Origin: RUG12461 sp045661345
GTDB lineage: Bacteria; Bacillota; Clostridia; Lachnospirales; Lachnospiraceae
Direction of reading: 5' to 3'
Assembly (NCBI GenBank): GCA_045661345.1
Contig: JAZRFM010000021.1
Coordinates: 1-64,000, forward strand
DNA: 64,000 nt
The position numbers and the translations under genes were made by a program. Within the stretch, counting starts at the first letter, position 1. Each line of letters starts with the position of its first letter. Below the pieces are notes generated by a model. The model worked only from the letters and a program-made list of their open reading frames with translations, made no database searches and had not been told where the DNA came from. Shown one piece after another: positions 41,012 through 49,140 of the stretch.

Positions 41012-43171
41012 ATGAAAAGAAGGATACTGACGGGTTTTCTTGCCCTTACGGTTGCAGTTTCGGCTACGGGGTGTACAGGTGACACAGAGGAAAACGGGCA
41101 GTACCAGGGTAATACGGACTTCGCGGAGGAAGCAGAAGAAGGGGGAGGAACACAGGGGAGCAGCGCATCTCTTCAGGACAGCCCCGGCGGAGTGAACATC
41201 ACCGTGGACAATGCGACAGGAGAGCTGCATGTCGACCGCCGCACCTTTACCGACAAAATCGGTGAGACCGGGGATGATACATGGACGATCTTTGTCTATC
41301 TCTGCGGAACGGATCTGGAAAGCGATCTGGGGGCCGCAACCGGTGACCTGGGAGAAATGATTGATGTCCGGGGAGACAATATCCGGTTTGTTGTGGAGAC
41401 AGGCGGCACGAAGACCTGGCAGAACGAGGTGATAGACAATCAGACCAACCAGAGATATCTGATCCAGAACGGAGAGATGTACCTTGTGGATGAAGTGCCC
41501 ATGGCAAGCATGGCGGAACCGGAGACACTGGCGGACTTCCTGCATTGGGGTGTCTCCCATTATGCGTCGGATCATATGGGCCTCATATTGTGGGATCACG
41601 GCGGCGGCAGCATCTCCGGGGTCTGCTTTGATGAGATCCAATATGGCGATTCTCTGGAGCTGGAGGATCTGGATAAGGCTTTGTGCTCCTATGCATCGAC
41701 ATTCGGCCGCAAATTTGATTTGATCGGTTTCGACGCCTGTCTGATGGCAACCGTAGAGACGGCAAACGTGATGGCAACCTATGCGGATTACATGGTGGCC
41801 TCGGAGGAGATCATGCCGGGCAGCGGCTATGATTATACGACGATCGGTAACTTTATCGCGGAGAATCCGGAAGCGGACGGGGCTGCCGTCGGAAGGGTGA
41901 TCTGTGACAGCTTCCTGGCCTCCTGTTTGGAATCGGGGGATTCGGACTGCGCGATGCAGTCCGTGACGGATCTTTCAAAGGTGGACGGACTGCTGGAAAG
42001 CTTTAATACCTATGCAAAAGAGATGTATGAGGCGGGAAAGAATGCCGGCGACCTTGCCTGGATCGTGAGAGCAATCATGGCTGCGGAAAATTACGGCGGC
42101 AACAATCCCTCCGAAGGCTATACCAACATGGTGGATATGGGTGGGATTATTGACGCCGCAGAAAGGTATTCCGGCGGCTCGCCAGGCGCCCGGGACGCGC
42201 TGCATCAGGCCGTCATCTATGCCGTGGACGGATCGGAGCAAGGGGGATCCTCCGGGCTCTCCATGTATTATCCTCTGAGCATCCAGGGGTCCATGGAAAT
42301 GAAGACCTTCAACAGGGTTTGTATCAGCCCTTATTATCTTTCCTTTGTAGACCGGCAGACCCAGTCCGGTGTGGAGGGAGAAGCGGCTGCAGGCTACGAT
42401 GAGGGGCAATGGTTTGATGAGGAGGGACAATGGAACTCTGCGGAGCAGGAGCAGGACGATTCCCATTGGGATTATATGGATGAGTATGAACAGACCGGAG
42501 AGAGCCCGTATATCACCTTTGCGGAAGAACCCCAGCTGGATGAGCAGGGTATCTTCTGGTTTCAGCTGGACGAAAAAGGAAATGAAAATGCTTCTGACGT
42601 AAGCGCCATGGTTTATGAAATATCGCAGGACGGGGAAGACCTGATCGTCCTCGGAGAGACGAGGGATGTCATCGGAGACTGGGAAACCGGTGTTTTTCAG
42701 GACAACTTTGACGGCTATTGGCTGTCACTACCGGACGGGCAGAACCTTTCCACCTATCTCATCGAGGTGACGGAGGATTATGAGCTTTACACCGCCACGA
42801 TCCTTCTCAACGGCCAGGAGACGAACCTCAGAATAAAGCAGCTCTTTGAGGACGGATCGGTTGTGATCGAGGGAACCTGGGACGGAATCGACGATAACGG
42901 CTCGGCAGACAGAAACATCATTCCCCTGCAGGAGGGAGACGTGATCATTCCGAGCTATACGGCCTACAGTATGGATGGAGGGGAGGAGTTTATCTACTAC
43001 GGAACTGAATACGTAGTGGATTCCGAAACCGCTATCTATTATGATCTGATGGAACCGGCGGATTACAGATATCTTTTCGCGATCGATGATATTTACGGGG
43101 ACTATTATCTCACCGATGCGGTAGAATTCAGTGTGAACGAAGATGGCAGCGTCGGCTTCCAGGTGCCCTGA
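41012..43171 (+). CDS. Clostripain-family (C11) lipoprotein peptidase
   Basis: A 719-residue surface lipoprotein. The signal peptide ends in SATGC (Cys21), followed by a Glu/Gly/Ser-rich linker. The C11 caspase-like domain spans about residues 85-440. It opens with WTIFVYLCGTDLES and has catalytic His196 (LWDHGGG) and Cys243 (GFDACLM). About 230 acidic residues follow without a recognised fold (Glu, Asp, Gln and Tyr rich), perhaps a binding or wall-associated region. C11 enzymes cleave after Arg or Lys. It is probably cotranscribed with the channel gene, though a shared function is not obvious. Confidence 0.88.
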   Translation: MKRRILTGFLALTVAVSATGCTGDTEENGQYQGNTDFAEEAEEGGGTQGSSASLQDSPGGVNITVDNATGELHVDRRTFTDKIGETGDDTWTIFVYLCGTDLESDLGAATGDLGEMIDVRGDNIRFVVETGGTKTWQNEVIDNQTNQRYLIQNGEMYLVDEVPMASMAEPETLADFLHWGVSHYASDHMGLILWDHGGGSISGVCFDEIQYGDSLELEDLDKALCSYASTFGRKFDLIGFDACLMATVETANVMATYADYMVASEEIMPGSGYDYTTIGNFIAENPEADGAAVGRVICDSFLASCLESGDSDCAMQSVTDLSKVDGLLESFNTYAKEMYEAGKNAGDLAWIVRAIMAAENYGGNNPSEGYTNMVDMGGIIDAAERYSGGSPGARDALHQAVIYAVDGSEQGGSSGLSMYYPLSIQGSMEMKTFNRVCISPYYLSFVDRQTQSGVEGEAAAGYDEGQWFDEEGQWNSAEQEQDDSHWDYMDEYEQTGESPYITFAEEPQLDEQGIFWFQLDEKGNENASDVSAMVYEISQDGEDLIVLGETRDVIGDWETGVFQDNFDGYWLSLPDGQNLSTYLIEVTEDYELYTATILLNGQETNLRIKQLFEDGSVVIEGTWDGIDDNGSADRNIIPLQEGDVIIPSYTAYSMDGGEEFIYYGTEYVVDSETAIYYDLMEPADYRYLFAIDDIYGDYYLTDAVEFSVNEDGSVGFQVP

Positions 43172-43202
43172 CAGGAAGAGAGTTTTTTTTGCTGAATATT
43201 TG

Positions 43203-43211
43203 TGATACAAT
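43203..43211 (+). promoter_or_regulatory. Possible extended -10 promoter of kinase gene
   Basis: TGA TACAAT at 43203-43211 is an extended -10 located directly before the terminator hairpin at 43212. A transcript from it would start near 43218, inside the hairpin's left arm, so it would escape that terminator. The -35 region is only a T run. Confidence 0.35.
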
Positions 43212-43255
43212 AAGAGCGATGATTTGCACTTCCGGAAATCGTCGCTCTTTCTTTT
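43212..43255 (+). terminator. Terminator after clostripain gene
   Basis: AAGAGCGATGATTT (43212-43225) pairs with AAATCGTCGCTCTT (43236-43249, one G-U) around a 10-nt loop, with a T-rich tail. Confidence 0.75.
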
Positions 43256-43312
43256 GAACAGCCATGATTTTGGAGTGCGGGACAGGAATTGTATTTTTCA
43301 GGAGGGACTGAC

Positions 43313-44911
43313 GTGGGAAACGCAAAAGAACAGATTGAGAGCGGCAAAGCCGTCATGGGGCTGGAATTCGGCTCCACAAGGATCAAGGCGGTCCTGATCG
43401 GTGATGACTATGCACCGATTGCATCCGGCGCGCATGACTGGGAGAACCGTTTTGAAAACGGTGTCTGGACCTACAGCCTGCAGGACATCCATGAAGGGAT
43501 TCAGGACTGCTACCGGGATCTGCTGCGGGATGTCAAAGACCGCTATGACACGACCATCAAGAGTCTGGCTGCCATCGGGATTTCCGGTATGATGCACGGG
43601 TATCTTCCCTTTGACAGGAACGGGGAGCTTCTCGTCCCCTTCCGCACCTGGCGCAACACCATCACCGGGGAAGCTGCAGCGGCACTGACGAAGGAGTTTT
43701 CCTTCAACATTCCGCAGCGTTGGAGTATCGCCCACCTTTATCAGGCGATCCTGAATAAGGAGCCTCATGTAAAAGAGATTGCGCATTTCACCACGCTGGC
43801 CGGCTATATCCACTGGAAGCTGACGGGAGAGAAGGTGCTCGGTGTCGGGGAGGCTTCCGGGATGTTCCCCATCGATGATGCGACGGGAACCTTTGATGCG
43901 GGGATGATCAGACGGTTTGATGAGCTGACCGCGCCTCAGGGATTTCCGTGGAAACTGGAAGAGATTTTGCCGAGGGTGATGACGGCAGGCGAAAAGGCAG
44001 GGACACTTACCCCGGAGGGGGCAGCCTTCCTCGATCCGGGCGGCAGTCTTGCGGCAGGGATTCCGTTCTGTCCTCCGGAGGGGGATGCAGGCACGGGTAT
44101 GGCTGCGACGAACTCTGTGGCCAAGAGAACCGGAAATGTATCCGCAGGGACCTCCTTCTTTGCAATGGTGGTATTGGAGAAGCCCCTGCAGAAGGTACAC
44201 GAGGAACTGGACATCGTGGCGACACCGGACGGTGCACCTGTTGCCATGGCGCACTGCAACAACGGTACGACGGATCTGAACGGCTGGGTCAATCTGTTCG
44301 GAGAATTCGCAAAAGCCTCCGGTCATCCCATGGATGCGGGAGACCTTTACGGCCTGCTTTATAACAAGGCACTGGAAGGAAAGAAGAACTGCGGCGGATT
44401 GCTGGCCTACAACTACAATGCAGGGGAAGCAATCACCGGACTGAATGCAGGGAGACCGCTGTTTGTGCGGACGCCGGATGCGGAGTTTACCCTGGCAAAC
44501 TTCATGCGGTCCCATCTCTACGCGTCCCTTTCCACCCTGAAGATCGGATGCGATATCCTGTTTAAGGAGGAGGGCGTCAAGGTGGATAAGCTGTACGGCC
44601 ACGGCGGCTTTTTCAAGACCAAAGGCGTGGGGCAGTCCATGCTGGCTGCGGCCATGAATGCGCCCGTCGCTGTCATGAAGACGGCAGGAGAAGGTGGCCC
44701 CTGGGGCATGGCACTCCTTGCGGCATTCATGATCAGCGGAAACGGCGCTGCTCTCGGAGAATTCCTGTCCGACAGGGTTTTTGGCGGAGAATCCGGTGAT
44801 GTGATGAATCCGGACCCGGAGGATGTGAAAGGGTTTGACGAGTACATCGAGGGATACAAAAAAACACTCCCGGCAGAGGCCGCGGCAGCAGCATTTGTGA
44901 TGGAAGCTTAA
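43313..44911 (+). CDS. FGGY-family kinase, probable L-ribulokinase
   Basis: A 532-residue carbohydrate kinase of the FGGY fold. It has an N-terminal phosphate motif (GLEFGSTRIKAVLI), a substrate loop with ISGMMHGYLPFDRNGE and a C-terminal ATP region (KLYGHGGFFKTKGVGQ, AGEGGPWGMALLAAF). Sequence alone does not separate xylulokinase from ribulokinase. Ribulokinase is inferred because araA and araD lie downstream and no other kinase is present. GTG 43313 is chosen for AGGAGG 6-8 nt upstream; a TTG at 43289 lies before that site. Confidence 0.85.
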   Translation: MGNAKEQIESGKAVMGLEFGSTRIKAVLIGDDYAPIASGAHDWENRFENGVWTYSLQDIHEGIQDCYRDLLRDVKDRYDTTIKSLAAIGISGMMHGYLPFDRNGELLVPFRTWRNTITGEAAAALTKEFSFNIPQRWSIAHLYQAILNKEPHVKEIAHFTTLAGYIHWKLTGEKVLGVGEASGMFPIDDATGTFDAGMIRRFDELTAPQGFPWKLEEILPRVMTAGEKAGTLTPEGAAFLDPGGSLAAGIPFCPPEGDAGTGMAATNSVAKRTGNVSAGTSFFAMVVLEKPLQKVHEELDIVATPDGAPVAMAHCNNGTTDLNGWVNLFGEFAKASGHPMDAGDLYGLLYNKALEGKKNCGGLLAYNYNAGEAITGLNAGRPLFVRTPDAEFTLANFMRSHLYASLSTLKIGCDILFKEEGVKVDKLYGHGGFFKTKGVGQSMLAAAMNAPVAVMKTAGEGGPWGMALLAAFMISGNGAALGEFLSDRVFGGESGDVMNPDPEDVKGFDEYIEGYKKTLPAEAAAAAFVMEA

Positions 44912-45008
44912 GGAAACGTTATTTTCAGCGTTCCCTGAATGAGTCATGTGGGAAATACACGGATTTGTTTCGTGACATTGGATAAGAATGATCAGGAAAG
45001 GAGAGCAT

Positions 45009-45833
45009 ATGGAAAACAAGGAACTGATGAAAGCCGCAAACGAAGTGCGAAAGGGCATCGTTACGGCAACGTATCACGCTAAGAGCGGCCATCCCGGAGG
45101 ATCTCTTTCGGCAGCCGATCTTTACACCTATCTGTATTACGAGGAAATGAATATCGACCCCAACGACCCGAAGAATGCGGATCGTGACAGGTTTGTCCTT
45201 TCCAAGGGACACACGGCACCGGGCTTTTACTCGACTCTGGCAAACAGAGGGTTTTTCCCGGTGAAGGATCTGGAGACCCTCCGTCATACCGGATCTTACC
45301 TGCAGGGACATCCGGATATGAAGCATATTCCGGGTGTGGACATGAGCTCCGGGTCTCTGGGACAGGGGCTTTCCGCAGCGGTAGGCATGGCGCTGGCAGG
45401 AAAAATGGATCATAAGGACTACCGCGTGTATTGTCTCTGCGGTGACGGGGAGATTCAGGAAGGACAGATCTGGGAAGCAGCCATGTTTGCCGGCTTCCGG
45501 AAGCTGGATAATCTGGTCGTGATCGTGGATAACAATAATCTCCAGATTGACGGACCCATTGATGAGGTTTGCTCGCCTTACCCCATCGACAGGAAATTCG
45601 AAGCGTTCAATTTCCACGTGATCAACATCAACGGCAACGATTTCGACGAGATCCGCAGCGCTTTCCAGGAGGCGAGAACGACGAAGGGCATGCCCACCGC
45701 CATCATCGCGAAGACCGTAAAGGGCAAGGGCGTTTCTTTTATGGAGAATCAGGTAGGCTGGCACGGAAAAGCGCCGAATGAGGAGGAGTACCGTCAGGCG
45801 ATGGACGAACTGTCAAAAGGAGGTGCTGCATAA
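45009..45833 (+). CDS. Transketolase, N-terminal subunit
   Basis: A 274-residue thiamine-diphosphate-binding half of a split transketolase. It contains HAKSGHPGGSLSAADL, the SKGHTAPGFYS motif, GSLGQGLSAAVGMALAGK and the ThDP-binding GDGEIQEGQIWEA...NN sequence. With the next product it transfers two-carbon units between pentose and other sugar phosphates. AAGGAG precedes ATG 45009. Placement inside the arabinose cluster links L-arabinose breakdown directly to the pentose phosphate pathway. Its stop overlaps the next start (TAATG). Confidence 0.93.
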   Translation: MENKELMKAANEVRKGIVTATYHAKSGHPGGSLSAADLYTYLYYEEMNIDPNDPKNADRDRFVLSKGHTAPGFYSTLANRGFFPVKDLETLRHTGSYLQGHPDMKHIPGVDMSSGSLGQGLSAAVGMALAGKMDHKDYRVYCLCGDGEIQEGQIWEAAMFAGFRKLDNLVVIVDNNNLQIDGPIDEVCSPYPIDRKFEAFNFHVININGNDFDEIRSAFQEARTTKGMPTAIIAKTVKGKGVSFMENQVGWHGKAPNEEEYRQAMDELSKGGAA

Positions 45834-46771
45834 TGGCTGACATGAAAAAGATTGCGACCCGTGAGAGCTACGGAAATGCACTTGCGGAGCTTGGAAAAGA
45901 AAAAGAGGATCTCGTGGTACTGGACGCTGACCTTGCAGGTGCCACCAAAACGGGTGTATTTAAGAAGGCATTCCCGGACCGTTTTATAGACTGCGGGATT
46001 GCGGAATGTGATATGGCTGGTATCGCGGCGGGGCTTGCAACCTGCGGCAAGGTGCCGTTTATGAGCTCCTTTGCCATGTTTGCGGCAGGACGTGCCTATG
46101 AGCAGGTGCGCAATTCCATCGGCTATCCCCATCTGAATGTCAAGATCGGCGCGACCCATGCGGGGATTTCCGTCGGTGAAGACGGGGCGACACATCAGTG
46201 TCTGGAGGACCTGGCACTGATGCGGGAGATCCCGGGCATGGTGGTCATCAATCCCAGCGATGATATTGAGGCGAAGGCGGCTGTGAGAGCCGCATACGAG
46301 CATGAGGGACCGGTTTATATGCGCTTCGGGCGTGCAGCAGTGCCGGTGATCAATGACAACGCGGATTACAGGTTTGAGATCGGCAAAGGGGTTCTCCTGA
46401 AAGAAGGAAAGGATCTGACAATCATTGCCACCGGGCTTTGCGTACCGGAGGCAATCGGTGCGGCGGAGCTTCTGAAGGCAAAGGGAATTGATGCCGAAGT
46501 GATCAACATTCATACCATCAAACCACTCGATGAAGAGCTGGTGCTTTCCTCCGCGAAAAAGACAGGACGTGTCTTCACGGCAGAGGAGCATTCGATTCTG
46601 GGCGGACTCGGCAGCGCGGTTGCGGAGGTGCTCTCCGAGAAATGCCCGACGAAGCTGACACGGATCGGTGTCAGGGATGTGTTCGGCGAATCGGGACCGG
46701 CAGCGGAGCTGATCCATAAATACGGGCTGGATGCGGAAAGCATCGCAAAGACCATCGAAGAGACCAGATAA
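45833..46771 (+). CDS. Transketolase, C-terminal subunit
   Basis: A 312-residue partner holding the pyrimidine-binding and C-terminal domains of transketolase. Its motifs are RESYGNALAELGKE, DRFIDCGIAECDMAGIAAGLA (conserved Glu that activates ThDP), AGISVGEDGATHQCLEDLA and IHTIKPLDEELV in the C-terminal domain. It starts one base inside the stop of the first subunit, so equimolar production is expected. araA follows 13 nt later. Confidence 0.93.
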   Translation: MADMKKIATRESYGNALAELGKEKEDLVVLDADLAGATKTGVFKKAFPDRFIDCGIAECDMAGIAAGLATCGKVPFMSSFAMFAAGRAYEQVRNSIGYPHLNVKIGATHAGISVGEDGATHQCLEDLALMREIPGMVVINPSDDIEAKAAVRAAYEHEGPVYMRFGRAAVPVINDNADYRFEIGKGVLLKEGKDLTIIATGLCVPEAIGAAELLKAKGIDAEVINIHTIKPLDEELVLSSAKKTGRVFTAEEHSILGGLGSAVAEVLSEKCPTKLTRIGVRDVFGESGPAAELIHKYGLDAESIAKTIEETR

Positions 46772-46784
46772 CACGGAGGGAGAC

Positions 46785-48233
46785 ATGGGGAACAAACTTT
46801 ACTTTATACCGGGAAGTCAGGATCTGTACGGGGAGGAATGCCTGGCTGATGTCCGAAAAGACTGCCAGGAGATGGTGCAGTTTCTGAATGAAAAGCTTTC
46901 GGATGTGGCGGAGGTCGTATTGATGCCCACCGTAGAGACTTCAAAGATCTGTGTGCAGGATATGCGTGCGGCGGAAAACGATGACGACTGTGTCGGTGTG
47001 ATCACCTGGATGCATACCTTTTCACCGGCCAAGATGTGGATCAAGGGTCTGCAGATTCTGCAAAAGCCCCTTCTGCATCTGCACACCCAGGCAAATGAGA
47101 GGCTGCCTTACAGCGAGATCGACATGGATTTCATGAATTTGAATCAGGCGGCCCATGGAGACCGGGAGTACGGCTTCATTCTGGCGCGGCTCGGCATCCC
47201 CCACGAGGTCGTTGCAGGCTTTTACAGACACGACGAGGTGGTGGAGAAGATCCGCCGGTTTGCGCATGTGGCTGCTGCCATTGCATGCGGCAGGAATCTC
47301 ACGGTCGCGACCTTCGGCAACAATATGCGTGATGTGGCTGTGACCGACGGCAACCGTCTGGAATGCGAGATCAAATACGGCTGGGAAATCAAGTACTGGG
47401 GGATCGGAGAGATCGCATCCCTTGCCAATACCATTTCCGAAGCTGAGATTGATCAGAAAATGGCGGAATATCAATTGAAGTATACGATGGCTACAGACAA
47501 CCGCGAAGCAGTCCGCGAGCAGGCAAAATATGAAGTGGCCCTGGAGACCTTCCTGCAGCAGCATGGTGTAGGTGCTTTCACGGACACCTTCCAGGATCTG
47601 CACGGCCTGAAGCAGTTGCCGGGTCTGGCGGCACAGAATCTGATGACAAAAGGCATCGGCTTCGGACCGGAGGGAGATTACAAGATCAGTGCTCTTTCCA
47701 CGGTATTGATGAAGATGTCGGAGGGCAGAGAAGGTGCCACCGGTTTCATAGAGGATTATACCTACGACATGGAAAAGGGACGGGAGCTGGAGCTTGCCTC
47801 CCATATGCTGGAGGTGCCGCCGGCATTTGCGGCGACGAAGCCGGAGATCCAGGTGCATCCCCTCAGTATCGGCGGAAAAGAAGATCCGGCACGGCTGGTG
47901 TTTGACGGGGTTACCGGCGACGGGATTCAGGTGACCCTGATCGACCTCGGGGATCATTTCAGGATCATTTGTGCGGATATCGAACTTGTAAAGCAGCCGG
48001 AGCCGATGCCGAAGCTCCCCGTCGCACGGATCATGTACCGCCACAAACCGAATTTTGCCATCGGTACGGCGGCATGGTGCTGTGCAGGCGGAGCGCATCA
48101 TTCCGTGGTTTCCACAGCGCTGAAGAGAGAGGACATCGCCATGTTTGCACGGCTGACCGGGACGGAGCTGATCACAATCGGAGACGACACCACGGAAGCG
48201 GATCTGCAGAAGTTTTTTCAACCGGGGAGGTAA
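46785..48233 (+). CDS. araA: L-arabinose isomerase
   Basis: A 482-residue metal-dependent enzyme converting L-arabinose to L-ribulose. It opens with the family sequence LYFIPGSQDLYGEECL. Conserved stretches include ITWMHTFSPAKMWI, LHTQANERLPYSEIDMDFMNLNQAAHGDREYGF (Mn2+/substrate region), FGNNMRDVAVTDG and, near the end, CAGGAHHSVVS. Length is slightly short of the usual 490-500. ATG 46785 has GGAGGGAG 5-8 nt upstream. araD follows after 3 nt. Confidence 0.95.
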   Translation: MGNKLYFIPGSQDLYGEECLADVRKDCQEMVQFLNEKLSDVAEVVLMPTVETSKICVQDMRAAENDDDCVGVITWMHTFSPAKMWIKGLQILQKPLLHLHTQANERLPYSEIDMDFMNLNQAAHGDREYGFILARLGIPHEVVAGFYRHDEVVEKIRRFAHVAAAIACGRNLTVATFGNNMRDVAVTDGNRLECEIKYGWEIKYWGIGEIASLANTISEAEIDQKMAEYQLKYTMATDNREAVREQAKYEVALETFLQQHGVGAFTDTFQDLHGLKQLPGLAAQNLMTKGIGFGPEGDYKISALSTVLMKMSEGREGATGFIEDYTYDMEKGRELELASHMLEVPPAFAATKPEIQVHPLSIGGKEDPARLVFDGVTGDGIQVTLIDLGDHFRIICADIELVKQPEPMPKLPVARIMYRHKPNFAIGTAAWCCAGGAHHSVVSTALKREDIAMFARLTGTELITIGDDTTEADLQKFFQPGR

Positions 48234-48236
48234 GAA

Positions 48237-48929
48237 ATGCTGGAGCAACTGAAAAAAGACGTTTACGAAGCGAATATGGAGCTGCCGAAGCGCGGACTCA
48301 TTACCTATACCTGGGGCAATGTTTCCGGGATCGACCGGGAGAGCGGTTATTTCGTCATCAAGCCCAGCGGCGTGGACTATGACAAACTGACGCCGGAGGA
48401 CATGGTGGTGATGGATCTGGAGGGGAACCGCATCGAAGGAAAGTATAAACCCTCCAGCGACACGGCGACCCACATCGAACTCTACAAAAAATACGATGTG
48501 ATCGGCGGGATCGTCCACACCCATTCGCCGGAGGCGGTTGCCTGGGCACAGGCGGGGCGTGATATTCCCCTTTACGGGACAACCCATGCGGATTATTTTC
48601 TCGGACCGATTCCCTGTGCGCGCAACCTGACGACGGAGGAGATCAACGAAGCCTACGAGAAAAACACCGGGCTTGTGATCATTGAGACCTTTGAAAAGCG
48701 CGGGATTCAGCCCCAGTATACACCGGCCGTGCTCTGTCAGAACCACGGTCCCTTTACCTGGGGAAAGGATGCGGCAGAGGCTGTTCACAATGCGGTGGTA
48801 CTGGAAGAAGTCGCGAAAATGGCACGGAACACCGAGGCACTGAATCCGAATGTAAAGCCGGCGCCGGATAACATCAAGGAGAAGCATTTCTACCGGAAAC
48901 ACGGAGCAAATGCATACTACGGGCAGTAG
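48237..48929 (+). CDS. araD: L-ribulose-5-phosphate 4-epimerase
   Basis: A 230-residue class II aldolase-fold enzyme converting L-ribulose-5-phosphate to D-xylulose-5-phosphate, the last arabinose-specific step. Motifs are LITYTWGNVSGIDR, VIKPSGVDYDKLTPEDMVV (phosphate site), SSDTATHIELYK, zinc ligands in GIVHTHSPEAVAWAQ, and NHGPFTWGKDAAEAVHNAVVLE. Full length for AraD. It ends the arabinose operon. Confidence 0.96.
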   Translation: MLEQLKKDVYEANMELPKRGLITYTWGNVSGIDRESGYFVIKPSGVDYDKLTPEDMVVMDLEGNRIEGKYKPSSDTATHIELYKKYDVIGGIVHTHSPEAVAWAQAGRDIPLYGTTHADYFLGPIPCARNLTTEEINEAYEKNTGLVIIETFEKRGIQPQYTPAVLCQNHGPFTWGKDAAEAVHNAVVLEEVAKMARNTEALNPNVKPAPDNIKEKHFYRKHGANAYYGQ

Positions 48930-48963
48930 GAACTGTGTCAACGTTTTTGCAGGATCGGGTAAA

Positions 48964-49088
48964 CGAGGCGCTTTTTTTAAGGAGCGCCTCGCTGTATGTC
49001 GGGGGCTGATAGAAGCTCTCCGACGCAGCCTGTGAGGCCTGCGGACATGCGGGGGAGATCTGTGGGCGTGTGGCGGCGAAACGCCGCC
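48964..49088. other. Two strong hairpins between araD and MscS gene
   Basis: The gap 48930-49140 holds a 9-bp stem (48964-48972 with 48983-48991) whose loop carries seven T, and a perfect GGCGGCG-AAA-CGCCGCC hairpin at 49072-49088. Neither has a T tail on the plus strand. They may stop transcription inefficiently or structure the leader of the next gene. Confidence 0.5.
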
Positions 49089-49140
49089 CGAAAAAGAAGT
49101 GGTAATGAATTCATAACAGAAGCGGAAGGAGCGACCGACC

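Noticed and set aside
48964..49140. Possible riboswitch upstream of the MscS gene
   Set aside because: The hairpins do not match c-di-GMP, c-di-AMP or other riboswitch core sequences that I could recognise.
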